Shown here in pieces: positions 24,207 through 37,342 of a stretch of DNA of 64,000 nucleotides; within the stretch, counting starts at the first letter, position 1; every line of letters starts with the position of its first letter. Source of the stretch: Gammaproteobacteria bacterium (lineage in GTDB: Bacteria; Pseudomonadota; Gammaproteobacteria; Steroidobacterales; Steroidobacteraceae). The stretch lies in contig JADJHU010000014.1 of assembly GCA_016707425.1 (NCBI GenBank), forward strand, positions 71,628-135,627, read 5' to 3'. Below the pieces are notes generated by a model that did not search any database, was not told where the DNA came from, and was given only the letters and a program-made list of their open reading frames with translations. Both the position numbers and the translations under genes were made by a program.

Positions 24207-26567
24207 TCACTCCCGGGTCTTCAGCGCGGCGACCAGGTTCAGCCGATCGATGCGCCGGCGTACGATCGCCGCACTTGCGAGGGCCGCGCCGAGCATCACG
24301 AGGATCGCGAAGGCGTAGGTGCGCGGCAGGATGACGAGCGGGATGCGGAACTCCTCGCCGTGGATCAGCTCGGCGAGCAGCGCCGCGAGCCCGTAGCCGA
24401 GCAGGCAGCCGATCGGAATGGCCACGAGGATCTGCAGGCCCACCTGGCCGAGAAGAATCCAGGAAACCTCACCGCGGGTGAAGCCGAGCACACGGAGACT
24501 CGCGAGCTCCCAGGCGTGTTCGGCGAGCGCGATGCGGGCACTGTTGTAGACCACCCCGACCGCGATGCAGGCGGCGAATGCGCTGAGGACGCCCGTGAAG
24601 ACGAGGAGATTGCGCCGGGAGGTGGCGCGGAAGTGACGCACCATCAGGACCTTGTCGCCGATCGAGGCGAAGACCGGGATGCTGCGTGCCCGTTCGTAGA
24701 ACTCGCCGAGGCGATTGCGGTCGATGCGCAGCCTGATCCCGTTGACGTTGTCACTGTCACCGGCGAGCGCTGCGGCGTCGCGCCGCGTCATGTACGCGCG
24801 CATGCCCATGAGATCGCCGGTCTCGAGTGCCACGGGCACGAGCCGCGGCTGGCCCGTGCCCTCGAGCGGCTCGACCCAGAGCGCGTCTCCCGGGCGCACG
24901 TGCAGCCGTCGGGCAAGGCGGTCGGTGAGCAGGAGCGCGCCCTCGACGAGTAGCAGTGGCTTCAGATCCGCATCCAGCATGGGGCGCAGTCTTGCATCTG
25001 CGGCAAGGCCCGTCACGTTGGTGCGGTACTGGTAGGGGCCGTTACGCAGGCGCACCGGGACGTCGCGCGAGCCCTCTGCCGCGAGTACGCCCGGCAGGCG
25101 CGCGGCGGCATGCAGCGCCGCGGGTGTCTCCGCTTCGGTGAGGGCGACGATCACGTCGGCACGCTCGCGGCGATGCAGTTCGATATCGATCAGCCGGTCG
25201 AAGGCATCGCCCCACCAGGTGCCGGCGATGACGATGGCCACTGAGCTCGCCACGCCGACCACGGTGAGCGCGGTACGCAGCTTCCGGCGCTCGAGCTCGC
25301 GCAGGATCATGCGTGCTTCGTCCGGGAGCAGCCTTCCGAGATGCAGCCGCTCGAGGAGTGTGCGGCGGAAGTGTGCCGGGGCAGGCGGGTGCATGGCCTC
25401 GGCGGGCGGCAGGCGCACGACCGCGCGCACGGCCCCGGCGGCGGCGCCCACGGCCCCGAGGACTGCCACGCCGATTGCGACCGCGAGGATCCAGGGCTCG
25501 ACGTGCCATGCGTGCACGGGAAAGAAGAAATATCCCGTGTAGAGCTGCGTCATCCACTGGCCGAGCAAGGCGCCGACGCCAAGTCCGATGAGCGTGCCGA
25601 GTCCGACGATCACGAGCGAGAGTGCGAGATAATGCAGACCGATGCTGCGGTTCGCGTAGCCGAGCGCCTTCAGGGCCGCGATCTGCAGGCGCTCGGTGGC
25701 GATGTGGCGGGCGAGCAGCACGTTCAGCAGAAAGATGGCGACGGCGAGGAATACGGCTGGCAGCACCGTGCCGAAGACCTGCTGCTCGCCGATCTCCTGG
25801 GAGAGCGCGCGGTTCGAGGGCTGGTCCTCGCGCGCATAGGTGCCGCGCGAGCCATAGGCTGCGAGCAGCCGGTCGAGCGCCGCGATGACCCGAGGGACCG
25901 AGGCGCCGCGCGCGAGGCGGAGTGCGGCGGAGTTGAAGGCGCCCTCCATGTCGTAGGCGGCCGCGAGCTTTGCGTGGCTCAGCCAGAACACACCGAAGCG
26001 GGTGTCATCCGCGAATCCGCCGTGTGCAGCCGCGAAGACGTATTCGGGTGAGAGGGCGACGCCACGCACTTCGAGTGACTCGAAGCGGCCGTTGACGAGC
26101 AGCGTCACACGGCTGCCCGGCTCGAGGTGGCGCGCCCTGGCGAAGGCCTCGTTCACCAGCACGCCGTGCGCGTCGTCTGGCTCCAGCCAGCGGCCGGAGC
26201 GGAGAAAGACGCGGTTGATGCGCGGCGTGCCGCGCTCGGGCAGCGCGACCACGCGGCCGGTCATCGACTCCACGGTGTCGGGGAGCGTCACCATCACGTT
26301 GCCGGCAATCGTGGTCTCGACGTCCACGACCCCGGGGATCGCGCGAATCGCCGCTTCGAGCCGCTGGGGTGCGCGGCGCGCCGCGACGAACACGTGCCCG
26401 AAGCGCGCCGAGTCGTAGTAGGCATCGCGCAGGCTCACCAGCGAGGCGTGCGTGGAGAGCGAGCCTATGAAGCCGCCCACGCCCGAGGCGACGACCAGCG
26501 CGATCGTGAGCACCTGGGCCTTGAGGCGCCAGAGATCCCGCAGCAGCTTGCGCTGCAGGGGCCTCAC
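24207..26567 (-). CDS. ABC transporter permease with two FtsX-type domains
   Basis: 786-residue inner-membrane permease. N-terminal TM helix (WRLKAQVLTIALVVASGVGG), a large periplasmic domain, a first FtsX block (EQQVFGTVLPAVFLAVAIFL to about residue 430), a second TM/periplasmic unit and a final FtsX block (GVLSAFAACIAVGVVYNSAR to the end). This is the duplicated DUF214 arrangement. The start is a GTG overlapping the ATPase stop (GTGA); 75 codons of upstream open frame lie in the ATPase gene and are Arg/His-rich noise. Substrate unknown. Confidence 0.88.
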   Translation of the reverse strand: MRPLQRKLLRDLWRLKAQVLTIALVVASGVGGFIGSLSTHASLVSLRDAYYDSARFGHVFVAARRAPQRLEAAIRAIPGVVDVETTIAGNVMVTLPDTVESMTGRVVALPERGTPRINRVFLRSGRWLEPDDAHGVLVNEAFARARHLEPGSRVTLLVNGRFESLEVRGVALSPEYVFAAAHGGFADDTRFGVFWLSHAKLAAAYDMEGAFNSAALRLARGASVPRVIAALDRLLAAYGSRGTYAREDQPSNRALSQEIGEQQVFGTVLPAVFLAVAIFLLNVLLARHIATERLQIAALKALGYANRSIGLHYLALSLVIVGLGTLIGLGVGALLGQWMTQLYTGYFFFPVHAWHVEPWILAVAIGVAVLGAVGAAAGAVRAVVRLPPAEAMHPPAPAHFRRTLLERLHLGRLLPDEARMILRELERRKLRTALTVVGVASSVAIVIAGTWWGDAFDRLIDIELHRRERADVIVALTEAETPAALHAAARLPGVLAAEGSRDVPVRLRNGPYQYRTNVTGLAADARLRPMLDADLKPLLLVEGALLLTDRLARRLHVRPGDALWVEPLEGTGQPRLVPVALETGDLMGMRAYMTRRDAAALAGDSDNVNGIRLRIDRNRLGEFYERARSIPVFASIGDKVLMVRHFRATSRRNLLVFTGVLSAFAACIAVGVVYNSARIALAEHAWELASLRVLGFTRGEVSWILLGQVGLQILVAIPIGCLLGYGLAALLAELIHGEEFRIPLVILPRTYAFAILVMLGAALASAAIVRRRIDRLNLVAALKTRE

Positions 26568-27349
26568 CAGTGCAGCTCCGCAGGCGCCAGCTTCTCCGGA
26601 TTGACGCTGATCTCGGCGATGCGTCCGTCGGCGAGGCGCATGATGCGGTCGGCCATGCGGGAGATCACGGCGTTGTGCGTGATGACGAGTGTGGTCGTGC
26701 CGAGCTCGCGGTTGACACGCCCGATCGCCTCGAGCACGAGCCGTCCGGTGTCGATGTCGAGCGCGCCCGTCGGCTCGTCGCACAGGAGGCATTCCGGGCG
26801 CTTGGCGATCGCCCGGGCGATGGCCACGCGCTGCTGTTCCCCTCCCGAGAGCTGCGCCGGAAAGTGGTCGAGGCGGCCCTCGAGCCCGACGAGACCGAGG
26901 GCCTCCTCGGGGCGCATGGCGCGCGGCACGAGATCGGTCACGAGCTCGACGTTCTCGCGGGCCGTGAGGCTCGGGATGAGGTTGTAGAACTGGAAGACGA
27001 AGCCGACGTGTTCGCGCCGGTAGCGGGTGAGTTCCTGCTCCGTCGCGTGCACGAGGTCATGGTTGCGCCAGCGCACTTCACCGGAGCTCGCCGTGTCGAG
27101 TCCGCCGAGGATATTGAGAAGCGTCGATTTGCCGCTGCCCGAGGGGCCGAGCAGCACGACGAATTCGCTCCTGCAGATCTCGAAGGACACGCCCCGCAGG
27201 GCATGCACCTCGACCTCGCCCGCACGGTAGATTTTGCGCAACTCGCGGGCGACGAAGACGGGTTCTGCGGTCACGCGGATCTCAGTGGCGGTGCGCCTGC
27301 CTCGGGCATGGGCGGCTCCATCGACCGGGAGTATGGCCCAGCCTGACAT
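26564..27349 (-). CDS. ABC transporter ATP-binding protein (LolD/MacB type)
   Basis: 261-residue ATPase with Walker A GPSGSGKST, Q-loop FQFYNLIPSLTARENVEL, signature LSGGEQQRVAIARAI, Walker B LLCDEPTGALD and H-loop VITH. Closest in pattern to LolD/MacB/FtsE-type ATPases of FtsX permeases. The frame allows the ATG at 27349 or a GTG at 27274 (VTAEPVFVARELRKIY) where family similarity begins; the upstream ATG has AGGG at fair spacing. First gene of the export operon. Confidence 0.9.
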   Translation of the reverse strand: MSGWAILPVDGAAHARGRRTATEIRVTAEPVFVARELRKIYRAGEVEVHALRGVSFEICRSEFVVLLGPSGSGKSTLLNILGGLDTASSGEVRWRNHDLVHATEQELTRYRREHVGFVFQFYNLIPSLTARENVELVTDLVPRAMRPEEALGLVGLEGRLDHFPAQLSGGEQQRVAIARAIAKRPECLLCDEPTGALDIDTGRLVLEAIGRVNRELGTTTLVITHNAVISRMADRIMRLADGRIAEISVNPEKLAPAELHW

Positions 27350-27373
27350 CCTGGTCAGCCCTTTCAGGGGTAA

Positions 27374-27407
27374 GGCAATTCGTCATTGCCGTCAGGATTG
27401 TCACAAT
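27374..27407. promoter_or_regulatory. two inverted repeats in the divergent gap before the ArsR-methyltransferase gene
   Basis: GGCAAT-TCGTC-ATTGCC (27374-27390) and ATTGT-C-ACAAT (27397-27407) lie in the 108-bp, relatively A/T-rich gap between the ABC operon and the regulator gene. Both are perfect palindromes of operator size. Candidate binding sites for the adjacent ArsR-type regulator; not matched to a known consensus. Confidence 0.45.
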
Positions 27408-27457
27408 ACGAACAATACCTTACGATAGCAATTAACGACTTGTGCAGCACCGTAATA

Positions 27458-28396
27458 ATGCCTGTGCCTCCGGCTTCGTTCGAGACTCCTCAGCTTCTCG
27501 CCGCCCTGCGCGCGGCCGGCGAGCCGACGCGCCTGCGTCTGCTCGCGCTCTGCAGCGGGCAGGAGCACAGCGTGAGTACCCTGGCAGAGGTGCTCGGTCA
27601 GAGCGAACCGCGCGTCTCGCGCCACCTGAAGCAGCTCTGCCAGGCCGGGCTCCTCGAGCGTCTGCGGGAAGGCGCGTGGGTGCGCTATCGCGTGCCCGCG
27701 GCCGGACGTGAGCTCGAGTTCGTGCACGAGCTGCTCGGACGCTGGGCGGACACGGATGCACTGCGCCTGCGCGATGCCGCGCGCGTGAGCGGGCGCACGG
27801 ACCGCGAGGCGGCCGCCGTGCCGCACGACGACTCGCGCCTCGGACGCAGTCTCCGGCGCTTCGTCACCGCGGAGATGCCGGCGGGCGAGCGGTTCGCGTG
27901 CGCACTCGTCGTCGGCTCGACCGCCGCGGAACTGCTGAACGCGGGCGGCGCGATCTCGCGCCGGGTCGTGGTGCTCTCGGAGTCACGGATTGCGGCACAG
28001 CGGCTGCGGTTGCGCGCCGAGCGGATCGGAGCGGATTGCGAGGTGCGGGTTGCGGACCTGACACGGGTACCGGCCCTGGTGCGCGCGATCGGACTCCTGC
28101 CGCCGCTCGATGCGGTGATTGCCGATCGCCTCGGCGCCAGCGCGGCCGAGATGACCCTCATCCTGCGCGCGCTGCGCGCGCGGCTCGCGGCCGGAGGACG
28201 CATCTCGTTCTTCGTACGCTACGACTCGCTCGGGCAGGGGCGCGGCAAGGTCGTCGAGCATCCGCTGGCGCACGTGCGGCGCCTGCTCGGCGAGGCGGGC
28301 TTTGCCTGTGACCGGCTGCAGCCGATCGAAGCGGACGGCGAACACGTGATCGCTGCCGCAGCAACCTGTGCAAGCTTCCACGAAAGGGTGGCCTGA
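27458..28396 (+). CDS. ArsR-family regulator fused to methyltransferase-like domain
   Basis: 312-residue protein. Residues about 5-95 form an ArsR winged helix (LLAALRAAGEPTRLRLLALC, LGQSEPRVSRHLKQLCQAGL, GAWVRYRVPA). Residues about 130-310 resemble a Rossmann methyltransferase with a weak SAM motif (ACALVVGSTAAELLNAG) and a normal C-terminal strand order. Ends 2 nt before metF. Related ArsR-methyltransferase fusions beside methionine genes are thought to sense S-adenosylhomocysteine or SAM (SahR-like logic); that role is inferred. Start chosen as MPVPPASFETPQ, with upstream codons non-coding in character. Confidence 0.8.
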   Translation: MPVPPASFETPQLLAALRAAGEPTRLRLLALCSGQEHSVSTLAEVLGQSEPRVSRHLKQLCQAGLLERLREGAWVRYRVPAAGRELEFVHELLGRWADTDALRLRDAARVSGRTDREAAAVPHDDSRLGRSLRRFVTAEMPAGERFACALVVGSTAAELLNAGGAISRRVVVLSESRIAAQRLRLRAERIGADCEVRVADLTRVPALVRAIGLLPPLDAVIADRLGASAAEMTLILRALRARLAAGGRISFFVRYDSLGQGRGKVVEHPLAHVRRLLGEAGFACDRLQPIEADGEHVIAAAATCASFHERVA

Positions 28397-28398
28397 CC

Positions 28399-29318
28399 AT
28401 GACATCGCCTGCCGCGCTCGCCGCGCGCCTCGCTGAACCCGCCGGCACGCTGGGCGCTCCGATCGAGATCTCCTTCGAATTCTTTCCGCCGGCCGACGAA
28501 CCGATGGAGCAGACGCTGTGGCGCTCGATCGAGCGGCTGGCGCCGCTCGCGCCGCGCTTCGTGTCCGTCACCTATGGTGCGGATGGCTCGACGCGCACGC
28601 GCACCCACAAGGTCATCACACGCATCCAGCGGGAAACACGTCTCACGGGGGCGCCGCACCTCACCTGCGTCGGTGCCCCGCGCGGGGAGATTCTCGAGAT
28701 CGCGCGCGGCTACTGGGCGCAGGGCATCCGGCACATCGTGGCACTGCGCGGCGATCCGCCGCAGGGCGCCGAGCGCTACGAGCCACACCCTGGCGGTTTT
28801 GCCTATGCGGCCGACCTCGTCGCGGGCCTGAAAGGTGTCGCGGACTTCGACATTTCGGTGGCCGCCTATCCCGAGATGCACCCGGAAGCCGGCTCGGCCG
28901 AGGAGGATCTCGAGAACCTGCGGCGCAAGATCGATGCGGGCGCGACGCGCGCGATCACCCAGTTCTTCTTCGACAACGATGCCTTCCTGCGCTTCCGCGA
29001 CCGCTGCGTGCGTGCCGGCATCGAGGCGAGCATCGTGCCAGGCATCCTGCCGATCACGCGCTTCCCGCAGGTGCTGCGCTTCGCTGCGCGCTGCGGCGCG
29101 AGCGTGCCGCCGTGGCTGCAGGAACGCTTCCAGGGGCTCGACGATGATCCGGATACCCGCCGGCTGATCGCCGCCAGCGTGGCGATCGAGCAGGTGACGC
29201 ACCTGGCGCGCGAGGGCGTGCGAGAGTTCCATTTCTACACGCTGAATCGCGCGGAACTCAGCTTCGCCATCTGTCACGCGCTCGGCGTGCGTCCGGCGGC
29301 ACCCGTGGGGCTGCAGTC

Positions 29319-29322
<4 letters not shown>
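28399..29322 (+). CDS. metF: 5,10-methylenetetrahydrofolate reductase
   Basis: 307-residue FAD-dependent enzyme making 5-methyl-THF for MetH. Core motifs: EISFEFFPPADEPME (catalytic Glu), FVSVTYGADGSTRTRTHKVI, HIVALRGDPP, QFFFDNDAFLRFRDR, and VPGILPITRFPQV. Full length. GTGA overlap with metH, so the methyl donor and acceptor enzymes are made together. Confidence 0.96.
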
Positions 29323-33051
<3,729 letters not shown>

Positions 33052-33059
<8 letters not shown>

Positions 33060-33813
33060 AATCGTCCAGCAGCTCGTCGCCCACGTTCGTCAGGTCGCGG
33101 ATCGTCTTCACCCGCACCGCGCGGGTGACGGCCGGAGGCGAATAGGAATAGCAGGCGCCGTGCATCATGGTGAGCTGCTCGGCACGGATGCCGACTTGCG
33201 CGTCCATGTCGAAGCGGCGTGCCGTGCTCACCATGTAGCCCTTTGAGAACACCACTGCGGCCTCCAGCGCCTCGGGATCCGCGCCGAAGCGTTCGCTCGC
33301 CCAGGGCAGGAAGCCCCTGATCAGTGGCAGCCCCGCGAAGGGCTCGGGTGCCACGATGCGCTGCTCGAGCGTCTGCCAGCGGTGCACCTCCACGCCGTCG
33401 CGCAGCACGCGCGACCAGGCCGGCGCCGGGTGCTCGTCGGGGACTTCGACGTCGTACTGGCGGCTCCCCTCCCGCAGTGCGTGCGCCATGGCCAGCAAGG
33501 TGAGGTCATAGACGTGCGTGCAGTGGGCGCGCGGGTTGTGCTCCGTGAGCATACGGCGCATCGGCGTGTCGAGCGGCATGCCGATGAGTGCGCGCAGCGG
33601 GCCCGCGGCGCCCGGGCAGGTATCGAGCGGAAAGCGCCGGAACTCCGGGGTGATCGCCGTGATGCATGCGCCGTCGTGCTGCAGCACGAGCCGCATGGCA
33701 TGGCCCGTATCTTCGAGCGCCGCACGGACCTCGCCAGGGCCGGCGATCAGGCGGATGCGGCGGCGAAAGACGCGCTGACCGTAGTCGGTGTTGGTGACCG
33801 GCGGAAGCTGCAT
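33052..33813 (-). CDS. DUF2889-like protein
   Basis: 253-residue soluble protein of unknown function. Resembles DUF2889 members in pattern: MQLPPVTNTDYGQRVFRRRI, LQHDGACITAITPEFRRFPL, DTCPGAAGPLRALIGMPL, NPRAHCTHVYDLTLLAMAHA. Relatives often lie among steroid or aromatic degradation genes. The start is the ATG of MQLPP; a long upstream open frame covers the next gene in a wrong frame. The downstream NTF2-like neighbour fits the same kind of catabolic context. Confidence 0.7.
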
Positions 33814-33833
33814 GGGGCGGGATCCTGCGGAGC

Positions 33834-34325
33834 TCAGCTGCCGATGTCGTAAAAGGCGGTCGTCTGGCTCATGACCGGTTTTTCGATGCGCTCGCTGATC
33901 CGCCAGCCGGAGGCAGTGCGCCGGTAGCTCACCCGGTAGTAGCCTGCGGCCGTGCCCTGGCGGGTGTGGGCCGGGCCCTCGCGATTGAGGTACTTGAACT
34001 CGAAGAACAGGGTGGCCCGGGCGGCGTCGGTGCCGGTCTCGAGCTGAGGCGGATGCATGTAGTGCAGCCCCGACCAGCGCGCATTGATGTCGCGACAGAA
34101 GCCGGCAAGCGCTTCGCGTCCCTGGAAGCGCATGTGCGGCTGCTCGCCCGCGGCGACCATCTCGAAGACGCCGTCCTCGGTGAACAGCTCCGCCCAGCGC
34201 TGCGGCTGGTTCGTGTCCCAGCTGATCGCATACGCGGCCTCCAGATCCATGATGGCGGCACGGTCCTCGAGGGCGCGCAGGCGCTGCCCGATGTCGCGAT
34301 CCTCGTCGCTGCGCGTGGTGCTCAT
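33834..34325 (-). CDS. NTF2/SnoaL-like cytoplasmic protein
   Basis: 163-residue single-domain protein with SnoaL-like pattern: RALEDRAAIMDLEAAYAISW, NQPQRWAELFTEDGVFEMVA, GREALAGFCRDINARWSGLH, TAAGYYRVSYRRTASGWRIS. No signal peptide. Commonly annotated as nuclear transport factor 2 family or ring-hydroxylating dioxygenase beta-like; the substrate is not indicated. The ATG overlaps the mtgA stop (ATGA). Confidence 0.75.
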   Translation of the reverse strand: MSTTRSDEDRDIGQRLRALEDRAAIMDLEAAYAISWDTNQPQRWAELFTEDGVFEMVAAGEQPHMRFQGREALAGFCRDINARWSGLHYMHPPQLETGTDAARATLFFEFKYLNREGPAHTRQGTAAGYYRVSYRRTASGWRISERIEKPVMSQTTAFYDIGS

Positions 34326-35071
34326 CCCGGATCTCCCTCTGGCTGTGCGGCATGCCGCGCCTGGATCTCACGCAGATAGGCTGGCCCGCCGAGGCTGCGC
34401 ATCTGGCCCAGGATCCACTGCTGGCGCTGCCTGACGTAGGGCGAGGGCCGGTCGACCCGGAAGCGCCGGGGATTCGGGAGGACGGCGGCGAGCAGCGCGC
34501 TCTGTCCGGCACTCAGCCGCGCGGCAGGTTCATGAAAGAAGGCCTGCGCGGCCGCTTCGACACCATAGATGCCGCGGCCGAACTCCGCGATGTTCAGATA
34601 GACCTCCAGGATGCGCTCCTTGGGCCAGCCAATCTCGATCAGCACGGTGAACCACGCTTCCAGACCCTTGCGAACATAGCTTCGGCCCGGCCAGAGAAAG
34701 AGGTTCTTCGCGACCTGCTGCGAAATGGTGCTCGCCCCGCGCGCGCGCCGGGCGCGCGCGTTATGGCGCACCGCCTCGCGGATCGACTGCAGGTCGAACC
34801 CGAAGTGGAAGGGAAACTGCTGGTCCTCGGCTGCAATGACCGCGATGGCAGCATGACGCGAGATCCGCTCGAGATCCACCCACTCGTAGCGGGTGCGATA
34901 GGTCTCGTCACCGGCACGCATTGCCTCGACACGCGCGCCCAGCATGAAGGCGCTCGTCCAGGGGTCGATCCAGCGCCCGGCGAGCACGGGCAGCGCGGTG
35001 ATCGCGGCGGCGCCGAATACCGCGGCCGCGAACCACGTGAGCAGTGAACGGCGCACGCCTTTGCGGGCCAC
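34322..35071 (-). CDS. mtgA: monofunctional biosynthetic peptidoglycan transglycosylase
   Basis: 249-residue inner-membrane GT51 enzyme polymerising lipid II. TM helix (LLTWFAAAVFGAAAITALPVL), catalytic Glu in VIAAEDQQFPFHFGFD, then GASTISQQVAKNLFLWPGRS, and the second motif KERILEVYLNIAEFGRGIYG. Adds to the murein functions at the left of the window but belongs to a separate minus-strand group with ppiB and prmC. Confidence 0.94.
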   Translation of the reverse strand: MARKGVRRSLLTWFAAAVFGAAAITALPVLAGRWIDPWTSAFMLGARVEAMRAGDETYRTRYEWVDLERISRHAAIAVIAAEDQQFPFHFGFDLQSIREAVRHNARARRARGASTISQQVAKNLFLWPGRSYVRKGLEAWFTVLIEIGWPKERILEVYLNIAEFGRGIYGVEAAAQAFFHEPAARLSAGQSALLAAVLPNPRRFRVDRPSPYVRQRQQWILGQMRSLGGPAYLREIQARHAAQPEGDPG

Positions 35072-35119
35072 GGGAGAGGGCTCGGGGACAGCGTGCCGCG
35101 ATGCCGTGCCGTGGTCCGC

Positions 35120-35608
35120 TCAGGTGCGGCGCGCCGTGTTCACCACGACGGCGTCGACGGGCACGTCGTCGTGACCCTGCCTGCGCCCCGTGCGCACCTC
35201 CGCAATGGCATCGATGACGTCCAGGCCCTCGCTCACGCGCCCGAACACGGCGTAGCCGTAATTTCCCGGCTTGTGATCGAGGAACTGGTTGTCCACGAGA
35301 TTGACGAAGAACTGCGAGGTGGCGCTGTCGATGTCGTTGGTGCGCGCCATCGACAGCGTGCCGCGCTCGTTTCTGCGGCCGTTGGCTGCCTCGTTGCGGA
35401 TCGGTGCGCGGGTTTTCTTCTGCGCCATCTCGGGTGTGAAGCCGCCGCCCTGGATGACGAACCCGGGGATGACCCGGTGGAATACCGTGCCGTCGAAGAA
35501 GCCTTCGTCCACGTACTGCAGGAAGTTGGCGACGCTCTCGGGTGCGTCTTCTTCGAAGAGCTCGATGGTGAAGGAGCCGTGGGATGTTTCGAATCGGATC
35601 ATGTTCAT
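35120..35608 (-). CDS. ppiB: peptidyl-prolyl cis-trans isomerase, cyclophilin type
   Basis: 162-residue cyclophilin without signal peptide, so cytoplasmic. Motifs FHRVIPGFVIQGGGFTPEM (catalytic Arg), RGTLSMARTNDIDSATSQFF and YAVFGRVSEGLDVIDAIAEV. PpiB assists proline isomerisation in folding. The ATG overlaps the prmC stop. Confidence 0.93.
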   Translation of the reverse strand: MNMIRFETSHGSFTIELFEEDAPESVANFLQYVDEGFFDGTVFHRVIPGFVIQGGGFTPEMAQKKTRAPIRNEAANGRRNERGTLSMARTNDIDSATSQFFVNLVDNQFLDHKPGNYGYAVFGRVSEGLDVIDAIAEVRTGRRQGHDDVPVDAVVVNTARRT

Positions 35609-36465
35609 CGCTTCCGCGGTTGATGCCAGTGGGCCTCGGTGACACGCTCGTGCCCGGCGAGATCACGATGGCAGCGTACGTGAGTGAACCCCTGCGCGAC
35701 AAGCGTGGCGCCGAGACTGGCAGCCTGGCGGGTGCCATGCTCGAGCACGAGCCACCCGTCGTGTTCCAGGAAGTCCGGGGCCTGCCGGACGAGCGCGTGG
35801 AGCGCGGCCAGTCCATCGGGCCCGGGCGTGAGGGCACATCGGGGTTCGTGACGCAGCTCAGGCGTCCCGAGGACCGCGTCGCCCGCATCGACGTAAGGTG
35901 GGTTGGATACGATGAGCTCGAAGCGCCCGCCCGCGACCGGTTCGAACCATGAGCCCTGGAGAAAGCGCACCCGGCCGAGGCCGAGTTCGCGGGCGTTGGT
36001 CTGCGCGACAGCCAGCGCATCGTCCGAGGCATCGGTCGCCGTAATCTCCCACGCCGGGCGCTCGCTGGCGAGCGCGAGTGCGATCGCACCCGAGCCCGTG
36101 CCGAGATCGAGAGCGCGGCAGTGCGTGGCGCCGCAGAGTGCGAGGGCGCGTTCGACGACGAGCTCTGTCTCGGGGCGCGGCACGAGCACGGCGGGTGTCA
36201 CGGCGAGCGACAGCGACCAGAACTCGCGGCGTCCCGTCAGATAGGCCAGAGGCTCGCCTCCCCGGCGCCGCTCGATCAGCGCGCCGTAGCGATCGATCTG
36301 TGCTGCCGTGGGTTCGTGTTCCGGCGTGGCACGCAGTTGCGCCCGCGAGAGTCCGGCACACGCGGCGAGGAGCAGCTCCGCATCGAGAGCCGCTCCGGGC
36401 GAATGCTTTCCCAGACGCTCGCGCCCCCATGCGAGCAGCGTCCCGATGTTGTCATGGCTCTTCAT
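35605..36465 (-). CDS. prmC: peptide chain release factor N5-glutamine methyltransferase
   Basis: 286-residue methyltransferase modifying the GGQ glutamine of RF1/RF2. N-terminal helical domain (DAELLLAACAGLSRAQLRA), SAM motif ALDLGTGSGAIALALASERP, and catalytic NPPY in IVSNPPYVDAGD. The start is the ATG of MKSHDNIGTLLAW; an open frame further upstream is in the divergent gene. In relatives prmC follows prfA; here prfA is 7 kb away. Confidence 0.94.
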   Translation of the reverse strand: MKSHDNIGTLLAWGRERLGKHSPGAALDAELLLAACAGLSRAQLRATPEHEPTAAQIDRYGALIERRRGGEPLAYLTGRREFWSLSLAVTPAVLVPRPETELVVERALALCGATHCRALDLGTGSGAIALALASERPAWEITATDASDDALAVAQTNARELGLGRVRFLQGSWFEPVAGGRFELIVSNPPYVDAGDAVLGTPELRHEPRCALTPGPDGLAALHALVRQAPDFLEHDGWLVLEHGTRQAASLGATLVAQGFTHVRCHRDLAGHERVTEAHWHQPRKR

Positions 36466-36507
36466 CCTGCGATTATCGCCCGGCGCGCGCTCTGCTACAT
36501 TGCCGCC

Positions 36508-37341
36508 ATGTCGGCGACGCTCTTCCCTCTGACAGCCCCGCTCTCGATCGGTGAGGTGCTGGATGCGGGATTCAGGCTGTTTCGTGCCACGGTGCTTGCC
36601 TGCCTGCCGTTTGCGACGTTTGCCGTGATCGCCGGGCAGCTGCCGGGTATCTACAGCGTGAGCCAGGGTCGCCCGCCCGGCTCGTTCACGCCGGGCGATC
36701 TGCCGTGGGTGGCGGTCAACGTTGCGAGTGCGCTCCTGACCGTGGCGCTCGTCGGCGCAATCTTCGTCCAGCAGCACCGGGTGGCCGCGGGGGCCTCCCG
36801 CAGCATGCGCGTGGCGCTGGCAATGGCGCTCCGCAGGGTTGCGGTCGCGGTTGGACTCGTGCTGCTGCTGGCCTTCGGGCTGGCCGTCGTCGGTGCACTG
36901 GCCACCATGCTCAGCCGGGTACTGGGCACGGCCTGGGTCGTGATGGTGCTGGCGCCGCTACTGGCATGGGCGGGTGTGTCCGTGCTGTTCGCCTGGCCCG
37001 CCGTTCTCGTCGAAGGAAGCTCCATACGCAGCGCGCTGCGTTCGAGCCTGGCGCTCGTGAGCGGCAATCGCCTGCGCACGGCACTGATACTGCTCGTGGC
37101 GCTCGCCGCAGTGCTCGCGCTGTATTCGATCGCGGTGATCGTGGGCATCGTGATCGCCACGCTCCTCGGGTCCGCAGATCTGGCGTTCGTCACGGCGGTG
37201 ACGAACGTCCTGCTCGTCGTGCTGGGGGCCTTCGGCGTGCCCTTCTACACGGCGCTGATCCTGGCAGCCTACGAGGATCTGAAGGTCCGCCGGCAGGGCT
37301 CGGATCTCGAGCGACGCATCGAGAATCTCGGGGCGTCCTGA
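36508..37341 (+). CDS. polytopic membrane protein, GDPD-membrane-domain-like
   Basis: 277-residue protein with about six hydrophobic segments and a cytoplasmic N-terminus (APLSIGEVLDAGFRLFRATV). It resembles the membrane domains called glycerophosphoryl diester phosphodiesterase membrane domain or DUF975. No catalytic motif. It heads the plus-strand cluster ending in DUF58; the next gene starts 1 nt after its stop, so it is probably part of the same membrane assembly. Divergent from prmC (42-bp gap). Confidence 0.7.
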   Translation: MSATLFPLTAPLSIGEVLDAGFRLFRATVLACLPFATFAVIAGQLPGIYSVSQGRPPGSFTPGDLPWVAVNVASALLTVALVGAIFVQQHRVAAGASRSMRVALAMALRRVAVAVGLVLLLAFGLAVVGALATMLSRVLGTAWVVMVLAPLLAWAGVSVLFAWPAVLVEGSSIRSALRSSLALVSGNRLRTALILLVALAAVLALYSIAVIVGIVIATLLGSADLAFVTAVTNVLLVVLGAFGVPFYTALILAAYEDLKVRRQGSDLERRIENLGAS

Positions 37342-37342
37342 C

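Noticed and set aside
36121..36507. Upstream extension of the membrane-protein gene.
   Set aside because: Lies antisense within prmC and lacks hydrophobic character; the ATG at 36508 starts the membrane protein.
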